A stretch of DNA of 45,020 nt, from assembly GCA_043801855.1 (NCBI GenBank), contig JAZDLQ010000059.1:1-45020 (forward strand), written 5' to 3'. Position 1 is the stretch's first letter. The number at the start of each line of letters is the position of its first letter. The notes under the pieces are model-generated. The model was not told where the DNA came from, did not search any database, and saw nothing but the letters and a program-made list of their open reading frames with translations. The translations under genes and the position numbers were made by a program. Below, in pieces: positions 34,569 through 40,924 of this stretch. The stretch is from CAYTWW01 sp043801855 (GTDB lineage: Archaea > Nanobdellota > Nanobdellia > Woesearchaeales > GW2011-AR15).

Positions 34569-35168
34569 GGAAATACCCCTTTCATGCCAATTATTACAAA
34601 ATCACTTGCAAAAATTTTATCATAAACTACCAGCCCTTCTTTAATTAGAGTGCTTCCACTGTATACAATATCAATTGCAATGTCAGCAATTCCAGAAGAG
34701 CAGGCAGATTCAACGCTTCCTGATAAGTATAATTTTTCAAACTTAAATCCCTGCATCTCTAATAAATTAAGATATTTTTTTGCAATTGCCACATATTTAT
34801 CTGATACAGCAACTTTTGCTTTTTTAGGGATTGTCGAAAGTTTTTTTTCCTTTGGGCCTATAAGGCATAATACTGGCTTTAAGAATAATGCACTAGAATC
34901 ATTCCATTCAATTACTTTTACTACTTGAAGTTCTCTTTCACGCTCTCGCAGGCACCATTCCCTAAAAAGGTCCTGGCCGGTGAATCCTATTGCTTTTTTG
35001 CCTTTTTTAGAGAGTTCTTTGACAAATAATGGAACATCTTCACCCCTTACCTCAATAGATTTAAAGCTATCAAAACCAAATGCTCCAACTGCAATTTCTG
35101 CCTGTTTTTTTAATGCTGAATTTTTAGGCAGAACAGTGAATACAATCAGAGCTGCGCTCTCTACTCAT
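34565..35168 (-). CDS. hisG: ATP phosphoribosyltransferase HisG, short form, start frame disturbed
   Basis: First enzyme of histidine synthesis. The frame from about 35164 to 34565 encodes the fold: LIVFTVLPKNSALKKQAEIA, AIGFTGQDLFREW, and the PRPP signature VESACSSGIADIAIDIVYSGSTL. It has no ATG, GTG or TTG until GTG 34792 in mid-protein. An ideal start exists at ATG 35168, six bases after GGAGGT, but in another frame, where it stops after 14 codons. Removing one base near 35156 would give MSREAALIVFTVLPKNS. So there is a 1-base error or mutation, or a non-AUG start (CTG 35149). At about 200 aa it lacks the C-terminal regulatory domain of long HisG. Confidence 0.8.
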
Positions 35169-35172
35169 TTGT

Positions 35173-35180
35173 AGACCTCC
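35173..35180 (-). promoter_or_regulatory. strong ribosome binding site before the hisG region
   Basis: The minus strand reads GGAGGT, then six bases, then ATG at 35168. It is one of the best ribosome binding sites in the window and marks where translation of hisG should start, even though that ATG is not in the hisG frame. It also opens a 14-codon frame, MSRERSSDCIHCSA, with one histidine. Confidence 0.7.
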
Positions 35181-35236
35181 GGAATTTGCCACATAATATT
35201 TTCTTATTTCAGGATAAAAAAGGGAGGCAGGCGAGA

Positions 35237-35281
35237 CTTTCGTTTCTTCTTTAGAATCTGATTTTGAATCTATTAAAGAAT
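35237..35281 (-). other. T-loop (59/60) intron of tRNA-His
   Basis: The 45-nt intron is bounded by a bulge-helix-bulge-like motif. T-stem GCGAG/CTCGC is the outer helix. TTCG pairs with CGAA as the 4-bp central helix, with bulges ATA on the 5' side and AGT on the 3' side, and TTCT/AGAA is the inner helix. Cutting after the second base of each bulge restores TTCGATT as the mature T-loop. Confidence 0.8.
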
Positions 35282-35302
35282 ATCGAACTCGCGCGAGAGG
35301 AT

Positions 35303-35386
35303 TTGTGCATTTTTGTAAGGGGATTGAAGCGAAGCGAATGTCCCCTGAATTTTGGTCAAGCTTTTGGCTCTGCCAAAAAGGTTGTT
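35303..35386 (-). other. anticodon-loop (37/38) intron of tRNA-His
   Basis: The 84-nt intron follows G37. TGTG of the anticodon loop can pair with CACA near the intron 3' end to make the central helix of the splice motif. The intron also holds the hairpins TTTTTGGC-AGA-GCCAAAA and GGGG ... CCCC. This is the common archaeal intron position. Confidence 0.75.
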
Positions 35387-35474
35387 CCACAGCCCTCTGT
35401 GCTGCCACTACACTACTGCCTCCATATGAAAATGATTTTAACTGAAAGTTAGAATTAGAATATTGTTCTTCAAA

Positions 35475-35545
35475 AAAAATAGAATTTAATCTAGCACAAA
35501 CACCATAGATGGCGGCAATCACCGCAGTTTGCAGCTTGATTCATA
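35475..35545 (-). ncRNA. candidate small structured RNA between ttcA and tRNA-His
   Basis: On the minus strand, a TATA-like CATTTATATTAAAC (about 35576-35563) is followed about 25 bases later by a long interrupted hairpin (35541-35488): AATC/GATT, AGC/GCT, CAAAC/GTTTG and an inner GCGG/CCGC. A run of eight T's follows (about 35480-35473). Promoter, hairpin and T-run suggest an independent small RNA, or the leader of the tRNA-His/his transcript. I recognise no known RNA family, and box C/D and H/ACA motifs are not evident. Confidence 0.4.
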
Positions 35546-35583
35546 ACTAGCAGTAGAATGATGTTTAATATAAATGTTTTGAT

Positions 35584-36303
35584 TTAAGCTAATTTTTCGC
35601 CAAACATCGCATTTTTTAGCGACGAGTATACAAAATTATTTTTTTCTGAAAGATTCAATATTATTTTTTTTGTCTCGTCTCTTTTTGAGTCTGATTTTTT
35701 AAGAGGGCATTTTTGTTTTACGATTTTAAATTTCTTTTCTTTTGCATATTCAATAATTAATTTTTCCGGAACTTCAATTAATGGTCTGATTATAATATTT
35801 TTTTTATCTTCTGCAGTATACATCGGAGGCATTATTTTTCTCGATGAATTATAAAACAGGTTCATGAGTAAAGTCTCTCCAGCATCATCAAGATTATGGC
35901 CAAGTGCAATTTTTGTGCAGTTTTTTTCTTTTGCAACCTTATAAAGTATACCACGCCTAAGCCTTGAACATAAAAAACAATAGTCGCCAGTATTGTTTTT
36001 GATTTTAATCCTATTTTTAATTACTGATGAAATATTTGTTTTTTTAATCAGGTAATTTATTTTATTTTTTTTGAAATACAATTCTGCCTTACTATAGTCC
36101 TGCCCAAACTTTGAATCAATTATGACTGCAAAAAGCTCGAAAACTATCGGCGCTTTTTTTTGGAAGCGCAGTAAAATATCAAGCAGGCAATAGCTGTCTT
36201 TTCCGCCGGAAAATGCGACAAGAATCTTGTCTTTATCAGAAATCATATTGTTTTTGGCAATAGTTGTTCCAGAAATCTTTGCTATTTTATTTTCAACTGG
36301 CAT
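35584..36303 (-). CDS. ttcA: TtcA-like tRNA thiolation enzyme
   Basis: 239 aa. PP-loop ATP pyrophosphatase of the TtcA/TilS/CTU1 group; TtcA makes 2-thiocytidine in tRNA. The PP-loop is VAFSGGKDSYCLLDIL (about 29-44). CFLCSRLRRG provides the paired cysteines that bind an iron-sulfur cluster or act in thiolation, and ALGHNLDDAGETLLMNL is the family motif. It lacks the N- and C-terminal zinc fingers of CTU1-type proteins. It lies beside the tRNA-His gene; the next gene upstream diverges. Confidence 0.8.
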   Translation of the reverse strand: MPVENKIAKISGTTIAKNNMISDKDKILVAFSGGKDSYCLLDILLRFQKKAPIVFELFAVIIDSKFGQDYSKAELYFKKNKINYLIKKTNISSVIKNRIKIKNNTGDYCFLCSRLRRGILYKVAKEKNCTKIALGHNLDDAGETLLMNLFYNSSRKIMPPMYTAEDKKNIIIRPLIEVPEKLIIEYAKEKKFKIVKQKCPLKKSDSKRDETKKIILNLSEKNNFVYSSLKNAMFGEKLA

Positions 36304-36414
36304 ATTGAAGAATAAGAAATTATAGGAATTTAAAAAAGTGGCTATTGGCGTTACTCAAAAGCAAGTTTTATAAACTCTAAGATAGGAATATATTGGATAA
36401 GAGAATTGCAAGGC

Positions 36415-37278
36415 ATGCAAAAAAAAAGAGGGCAGATATCACTTGTACTTATTGTTGGGATTGTCATTATTCTTGTTTATTTTATTACAGTATTTTTGAT
36501 GTATAGCCAAAGATTGGCGCAGATAAAAAAAATTGAGTCTGATACGTTTGAAACCCATCACTCTCAGATCAAAAAAGAAGTTGAAGAATGCTTATATGAA
36601 AAACTATATGATTCTCTTTATGGCTTAATTGGCCCGCAAGGAGGATATGTTGACCCAGAATATAACAAAATTTATGGGGATTATGATACTGTTCCATTTG
36701 TATTAAGCAGCGACTCAAAGATTGCATATTGGTATTACAATGGAATTGATATCTCTCCATCAAAAGAGCAAGTTGAGCAAAAGATCGGGCGCTACATTGT
36801 TAGCCAAGTTATAGGCTGTTTTGAATTTTCAAAATATGCTGAGATGGGAACATTTGTAAATTATCCTCTCCCAAACTATGAAGGCAATTTTTTTAACCTT
36901 GAAAAAGACAGCACAAAAATAGAGGTATCATTAAATGAGGAAGATGTAACTGTTAAGTATACTTTTCCAATAACTATCAAAAGGGATTTCTATGAAAGAA
37001 GAATTGATGAATTCTACACTAAACTTGATGTTGCCCTTGGCGCAGATTTTGAAATTGCTAAAAACCTGCTTTCAGATATGATTTCTAATGCAGCTGATTA
37101 TAATATAGAGCCAGAATGCAACAAGTACTCAAGGAAAAGCTATACAAATGTTTTTCCGATTAACAACAGGATTATTATCTATGATTATGAGCCATTTTAC
37201 AACAAGAAGCTTGAAAAAACATTCAGGCTGCAATTTGCATATCAAGGCCTTAACACATATGGGTATTGCTCAGGATGA
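36415..37278 (+). CDS. membrane-anchored exported protein, pilin-like N-terminus
   Basis: 287 aa, family not recognised. The N-terminus MQKKRGQISLVLIVGIVIILVY resembles archaeal pilin-like signal segments: a short basic lead, then a hydrophobic helix. The remainder is a large extracellular region. The ATG at 36415 is preceded by AAGG; a TTG nine bases upstream is the alternative. It overlaps the metallopeptidase gene by four bases (ATGA), so the two are coupled and may form one surface assembly. Confidence 0.65.
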   Translation: MQKKRGQISLVLIVGIVIILVYFITVFLMYSQRLAQIKKIESDTFETHHSQIKKEVEECLYEKLYDSLYGLIGPQGGYVDPEYNKIYGDYDTVPFVLSSDSKIAYWYYNGIDISPSKEQVEQKIGRYIVSQVIGCFEFSKYAEMGTFVNYPLPNYEGNFFNLEKDSTKIEVSLNEEDVTVKYTFPITIKRDFYERRIDEFYTKLDVALGADFEIAKNLLSDMISNAADYNIEPECNKYSRKSYTNVFPINNRIIIYDYEPFYNKKLEKTFRLQFAYQGLNTYGYCSG

Positions 37279-38639
37279 AAAAATTTTTATTATTATTAAT
37301 TGGCATAGTAATATCATCGACGTTAACGCAGGCTAACTGCTTAGATTCTCCTGAATGGAAAAGCTTCTCGGATAAATATTGTGTAGATAACAATGAATTC
37401 TGTAAGATGGTACAAAACTCACCTGACTTATATTGCGATAAAGGTTATTTTACAACTTCAGACCTTGATGCTGACGGCATTCCAGACTTTTATGACAGAT
37501 GTAAGAATACTGCTCCAGGAGATATTATCGATAACAGAAAACTTGAAGATGGAAAGCCAAATATAAAAATTGGCTGTTCTTATACTCAACAATTAGCCTT
37601 GGTTATGGCAGGTATTATTTATTTGGAAGATATAACTTTAACAACAATAATAGATGGAAAGCCATTAATTGTGAAAGGAGATGATGAAATTAAAAAGATA
37701 ATTGAAAAAGTTCCTGATAAATGCACAAACGGAGTTCAGGATATAACTGAAACAGGCACAGATTGCGGCGGGACCTGTAAGCCATGCACAGGAAACTGTA
37801 AAAAAATAATATCAGGTGGCGGACTTGGTGTAATTATGGTTCCTGTTGGGTATTCTTCAAGCAGATTTTTGTCAGGAAATGATTTTTTTGGCTGGGAAGC
37901 AAGAGCAATGGAAGAAGCAATAAAACTCTCAACAACCCCGCCTTTTGCCGGGAGAGTTACAATCTATCGGATTGATGCGTTTGAAGATAATCCAATTATT
38001 AGTGGATTTTTACAAATACTTCTGACTAATCCTAACTTCATACCTGCTGGAACACTGGTAAGTTCTGCCTCTGCATATAAGTCTTTTTGTCCTGATGCTG
38101 ACCTGATATATTTTCTTGCTGAAATGCCTGGAAGAAGTTATGCTTATTTTAAATCAAAAGTTGCCTTTGTAAACTCAGGAATTCCAAATCGTAATGTAAT
38201 TACACACGAAACAGGCCATTCTTTATGCGGTCTTAGTGATGAATACATAGAACTTGGCCAGAGCGTCGGCAGCAGCAGTTCATTAAACTGTGATGATACT
38301 CCTTTTGTCTATGAACAAAATTATCTTGGTGTTTGGATTGTCAGACCAATAATCCCTGGTGAAACCTGTAATGGAATTACTAAGATATGCCTATGCAAAT
38401 GGCATCCGTTGAATCCACTCCATGCTGCCTATACTGTTCTTTATGCAAGTAATGGTTTAATAGGAGGAACATTTCCTAATGCAGGATGCATTCAGGGATG
38501 TAACTACAACAGCTTCTCGTATAGGCCTTCCTTCCCTTTTTCAGATTCTATGATGAATGGCAACTACTTGGTAGGGATAAGCTCCTGGAATCAGGTAGGT
38601 TTTGACGTATGCAATCAGATGGTGAGCAGATTTGGCTAA
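37275..38639 (+). CDS. secreted metallopeptidase, M64-like
   Basis: 454 aa. Signal peptide (about residues 1-20). Then a calcium-binding-like DLDADGIPDFYDRCKN segment and a cysteine module CTNGVQDITETGTDCGGTCKPC. The catalytic domain (about 180-454) has NVITHETGHSLCGLSDEY: HETGH is the zinc HExxH motif, and the following GLSDEY resembles the HExGHSFGGLADEY of M64 (IgA-peptidase) enzymes. Many cysteines suggest disulfides, which fits the thiol oxidoreductases at the start of the window. The ATG at 37275 overlaps the preceding stop. The target is unknown. Confidence 0.75.
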   Translation: MKKFLLLLIGIVISSTLTQANCLDSPEWKSFSDKYCVDNNEFCKMVQNSPDLYCDKGYFTTSDLDADGIPDFYDRCKNTAPGDIIDNRKLEDGKPNIKIGCSYTQQLALVMAGIIYLEDITLTTIIDGKPLIVKGDDEIKKIIEKVPDKCTNGVQDITETGTDCGGTCKPCTGNCKKIISGGGLGVIMVPVGYSSSRFLSGNDFFGWEARAMEEAIKLSTTPPFAGRVTIYRIDAFEDNPIISGFLQILLTNPNFIPAGTLVSSASAYKSFCPDADLIYFLAEMPGRSYAYFKSKVAFVNSGIPNRNVITHETGHSLCGLSDEYIELGQSVGSSSSLNCDDTPFVYEQNYLGVWIVRPIIPGETCNGITKICLCKWHPLNPLHAAYTVLYASNGLIGGTFPNAGCIQGCNYNSFSYRPSFPFSDSMMNGNYLVGISSWNQVGFDVCNQMVSRFG

Positions 38640-39390
38640 AAAATTAATTTTATTCTTTTTTGTGCTTTTTATCTCTTTTTCGGTTGTTCATGCTAATAGC
38701 CTTATTGCTAGTCTAGATTATTATAAAGAAAAAATAATTATTAACAATACTATGCTTTTAGAAAACAATCTGCCAAAGGAAATGAGAGCTTCTGATTACT
38801 TGTTTAAAGTCTTTTCAATAGATAATAAGATATTGGAAAAAGGATATTTTGTAATACCTGGTCCTTTAATAATTGAATCTGATTTTGAGAACGAAATCCC
38901 TGCTGAAACAATTGATTTTTTCCCAAAAAGAATAGAAATTATATGCAGCTATTTCCCTACAATCAAAAACATGATTTTATACAATGGCAGTTCTTCTTTT
39001 ATTTCAATCGACTTATCTGAATTTAACAAATGTAATATTAATAGTATCTGCGATGAAAATGAAAATGAACTAGATTGTCCCGAAGATTGCAGAAAAACAG
39101 GAAAGGACGGCTTATGCACAGCAATTGAAGATAAGATATGTAAAATAGATCCTGACTGCAAAATGGAAGACCCTGATTGCATTATACAAAAAGAAAAAAT
39201 TAATAACACAACTGATGAGAAAAAAATTGAGCATTTTTCAACTGAAAAAGAGTATTACATAAACAACAAAGCAAAAACAAATAGTTTAGATAATTCAAAT
39301 GAGCTTATTTTCTATATTATTTTTGCGTTATGTGTGACACTAATGCTAGCCGCAATTGTAATACATAAGGCAGAAAAAATAAAAAAGTAG
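38632..39390 (+). CDS. exported membrane-anchored protein
   Basis: 252 aa, family not recognised. TTG start at 38632, five bases after GGTGAG, overlapping the peptidase gene by eight bases. Signal peptide (residues 1-21), extracellular region, and an acidic cysteine-rich stretch (ICDENENELDCPEDC ... CKIDPDCKMEDPDC, about 140-186) that looks like a calcium-binding or disulfide module. A C-terminal membrane helix follows (LIFYIIFALCVTLMLAAIVIH). With the two genes before it, it forms a three-gene surface operon. The stop lies next to the 3' end of the convergent tRNA-Gln gene. Confidence 0.65.
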   Translation: MAKKLILFFFVLFISFSVVHANSLIASLDYYKEKIIINNTMLLENNLPKEMRASDYLFKVFSIDNKILEKGYFVIPGPLIIESDFENEIPAETIDFFPKRIEIICSYFPTIKNMILYNGSSSFISIDLSEFNKCNINSICDENENELDCPEDCRKTGKDGLCTAIEDKICKIDPDCKMEDPDCIIQKEKINNTTDEKKIEHFSTEKEYYINNKAKTNSLDNSNELIFYIIFALCVTLMLAAIVIHKAEKIKK

Positions 39391-39635
39391 CCCCGGGCGG
39401 ACTTTCATGAGCGATGCTCTCGCATCATGCTTTTCATAAAAAGACATCGGTTATTCGAACTATTTTTTTCGTTTTTTGGAAAAAACATAGTTCTATATGT
39501 GTTTTGCTCCGAGGGCTTTCATACAGTTTCGTTCTGTATGCACAGAAACGAAGTGACTGTGTCTGAAAAGCGCTCATTCGAACCGCCGTCGCAAGCTCCA
39601 AAGGCTCGCATGATTGGCCACTACACTACGGGGCT
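39388..39635 (-). tRNA. tRNA-Gln (TTG) with a 175-nt T-loop intron
   Basis: Exon 1 (39635-39577): acceptor AGCCCCG, D-arm beginning GTGTAGTGG, anticodon stem CGAGC/GCTTG around CTTTGGA (anticodon TTG), T-stem GGCGG, T-loop TTCGAA. Intron 39576-39402. Exon 2 (39401-39388): T60, CCGCC, CGGGGCT and discriminator A. Joined, they give a normal 73-nt tRNA-Gln. The junction folds as a bulge-helix-bulge: GGCGG/CCGCC outside, TTCG/TGAA central, bulges AAT and AGT, GAGCG/CGCTC inside. CCA is not encoded. A TATA-like AAAATTTATG lies upstream. Confidence 0.9.
39402..39576 (-). other. large T-loop (59/60) intron of tRNA-Gln with repeat core
   Basis: At 175 nt this is long for an archaeal tRNA intron. Its 5' part (39575-39506) is a member of the repeat family seen at 8855, 39710 and 39857. 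It opens with GAGCGCTTTT and closes with GAAAGCCCTCGGAGC, here with two extra hairpins in the loop (ATACAG/CTGTAT and CACAG/CTGTG). Its 3' part contains GTTCGAAT, a copy of the T-loop sequence, and ends with CGCTCATGAAAG. No homing endonuclease frame fits inside. Confidence 0.75.
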
Positions 39636-39709
39636 ATTTTTGTTTGCATAAATTTTTTACTAATTTTAATAGTTTTGTGGGATTGAGTGTATGCGAAACC
39701 CACTTCTTT
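39636..39709. other. spacer between tRNA-Gln and the first tRNA-Gln-like fragment
   Basis: No gene is visible. On the minus strand it holds a hairpin (GTGGG ... CCCAC, about 39702-39675) belonging to the fragment upstream, then AT-rich sequence with a TATA-like motif about 20 bases before the tRNA. Confidence 0.4.
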
Positions 39710-39752
39710 GCCCCGAGGGCTTTTTCTAAAAGCGCTCCTACACTACGGGGCT
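39710..39752 (-). repeat. tRNA-Gln 5' fragment joined to repeat core (copy 2)
   Basis: The first 15 bases (39752-39738, AGCCCCGTAGTGTAG) are identical to the start of the tRNA-Gln gene, preceded by the same AAAT flank. They are joined directly to GAGCGCTTTT-AGA-AAAAAGCCCTC-GGGGC (39737-39710). The final GGGGC can pair with GCCCC of the acceptor, so the RNA would fold as an acceptor-like stem carrying one hairpin. The rest of the tRNA is absent. Confidence 0.7.
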
Positions 39753-39856
39753 ATTTAATTTGAATACAATTGTTTTTGTTGATGTATACTTAAAATTTTG
39801 CCTGAATGTGAGATTGAGCAAACTTTTTTGCTGTTTGCGAATGTCTCACTTGTTTT

Positions 39857-39899
39857 GCTCCGAGGGCTTTTTCTAAAAGCGCTCCTACACTGCGGGGCT
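39857..39899 (-). repeat. tRNA-Gln 5' fragment joined to repeat core (copy 3)
   Basis: 39899-39885 repeats the tRNA-Gln 5' end with one change (AGCCCCGCAGTGTAG). It is joined at the same point to the core GAGCGCTTTT ... AAAAGCCCTCGGAGC (39884-39857). A hairpin with stems GTGAGA/TCTCAC and GCAAAC/GTTTGC follows on the minus strand (about 39850-39805). 39753-39856 holds nothing else I recognise. Confidence 0.7.
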
Positions 39900-39980
39900 A
39901 TTTAATTTTAGAATTATTTAGTGTTTTTTAAATTTAATTGGCTTGTACTGTTTTTAATTAATAAAATAAAGAAAAAAGTG

Positions 39981-40760
39981 CTACTCAACTCTTATATACA
40001 AGATTTTTTTTGCAGTATCGTGGTATGGTTCCCATTTTTCATCTTTTTCATTGTACACTTCTGTCTTGAAGATGAAATAATAGCCTGCCGGAATAGTAGG
40101 GTCACCTGCACCTTTTTTTTCTCCTACAGTTAAGCTTAATGGAATAATAGTATATTCATTAGAATTTAAAGTAAATTCTTTAAAAAAACTAGTATCTACC
40201 CAGCTTTTCATTGTATCTTCATTGTAATGAGCTTTGTTTGCAAGATTTCCTTCTATTACCTCAACTCTATCAATTGTTAAAGTTGGCCTAAATCTATGCG
40301 CTTTGTAATCCAAATTTTTTACAGCAAATCCAAATATAAAATTTTCTCCAACATGCAGCCTCTTAATCTGGGATGAAATTGAATAATAATCTTTTATTAT
40401 TGCATTTTTAGCCTTTTCATATTCTTCTTTACTGATTAATACAGTATTTTCTTCAGGTAATTCCTTTAATGTTGGAATTTCTTGAACGCTATTATCTATA
40501 TCAGGAACAGCGGGAGGATTATCTGATGGTTGACCAGGTAGTGGGCACGTTTGTACATTTGGGAGAGAGTTTAGCGGCTCATCATCAGCACTAAGCCTGC
40601 AGTTTTTTACTCCAGTTATTACACTAATCGTTAGCGCAACGCTCAAGGCAGCAACAAGAACTATCGAAACAACCGCAATTATTTTCCAGTTTGTCTCTTT
40701 GACATTATGGACTTCTTTTTGTAAATGAGATTCTTTTTTTTTATGTGTTTCTTTTTGCAT
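39981..40760 (-). CDS. hypothetical membrane-anchored extracellular protein
   Basis: 259 aa, family not recognised. A charged, Lys/His-rich cytoplasmic N-terminus (about 20 residues) precedes one membrane helix (IIAVVSIVLVAALSVALTISVI). A Pro/Asp-rich linker then leads to a C-terminal domain that looks like a beta-sandwich (VGENFIFGFAVKNLDYKAHRF, IPAGYYFIFKTEVYNEKDEKW). The ATG at 40760 lies five bases after AGGTGA, which itself contains an alternative GTG start. TTTTATATAGG is the likely promoter. Confidence 0.6.
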   Translation of the reverse strand: MQKETHKKKESHLQKEVHNVKETNWKIIAVVSIVLVAALSVALTISVITGVKNCRLSADDEPLNSLPNVQTCPLPGQPSDNPPAVPDIDNSVQEIPTLKELPEENTVLISKEEYEKAKNAIIKDYYSISSQIKRLHVGENFIFGFAVKNLDYKAHRFRPTLTIDRVEVIEGNLANKAHYNEDTMKSWVDTSFFKEFTLNSNEYTIIPLSLTVGEKKGAGDPTIPAGYYFIFKTEVYNEKDEKWEPYHDTAKKILYIRVE

Positions 40761-40779
40761 CTTGTTCACCTATATAAAA

Positions 40780-40924
40780 TATTAAGCGCAGCAACTTATG
40801 TCCTTAAAATACCTGGATTATTTTCGATATCACTTGAAGGAGTCACTGCTGCTTGCGCATCTTGAAGACACTTGCCACATACGTTTGTATTTTACTTCCA
40901 TATATAAATATTTTAGTCTCAAGT
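40780..40924. other. intergenic region with TATA element and possible small RNA
   Basis: On the minus strand a strong TATA-like ATATTTATATATGG (about 40913-40900) precedes about 110 nt without a long frame. The region contains the direct repeat CTTCAAG (twice) and a 16-codon frame starting MWQVSS. It may be a leader of the gene at 39981-40760 or a small RNA gene. Neither is supported by a recognised structure. Confidence 0.3.

Larger units (their letters stand above)
35223..35423 (-). tRNA. tRNA-His (GTG) with two introns
   Basis: Exon 1 is 35423-35387: G-1, acceptor GAGGCAG, D-arm GTGTAGTGGCAGCAC, anticodon stem GAGGG, loop CTGTGG with anticodon GTG. An 84-nt intron (35386-35303) follows at the canonical position 37/38. 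Exon 2 (35302-35282) has A38, stem TCCTC, a 4-nt variable loop, T-stem GCGAG and TTCGAT. A second, 45-nt intron (35281-35237) splits the T-loop at 59/60. Exon 3 (35236-35223) gives T60, CTCGC, CTGCCTC and discriminator C. All stems close; G-1 opposite C73 is the tRNA-His identity pair. CCA is not encoded. The gene leads the histidine operon. Confidence 0.9.

Noticed and set aside
34565..34792. Separate 75-aa protein starting at GTG 34792
   Set aside because: It is the C-terminal part of HisG; the same frame continues upstream with HisG sequence to about 35164.
35124..35522. 132-codon open frame on the minus strand upstream of hisG
   Set aside because: It runs through the whole tRNA-His gene and both introns. 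Its sequence resembles no protein, so it is a chance frame. Only its last 14 codons, after the strong ribosome binding site, matter for the hisG start question.
35490..35541. H/ACA or C/D box guide RNA
   Set aside because: The internal loop is too small for a pseudouridylation pocket, no ACA box follows at the right distance, and no C and D box pair is present.
39427..39651. 74-codon frame on the plus strand over the tRNA-Gln locus
   Set aside because: It is antisense to the tRNA and its intron, which explain the sequence fully.
39700..39900. CRISPR-like array, because of repeated hairpin units in tandem
   Set aside because: The units are unequal in spacing, are built from tRNA-Gln 5' ends, and have no uniform spacers or cas genes nearby.
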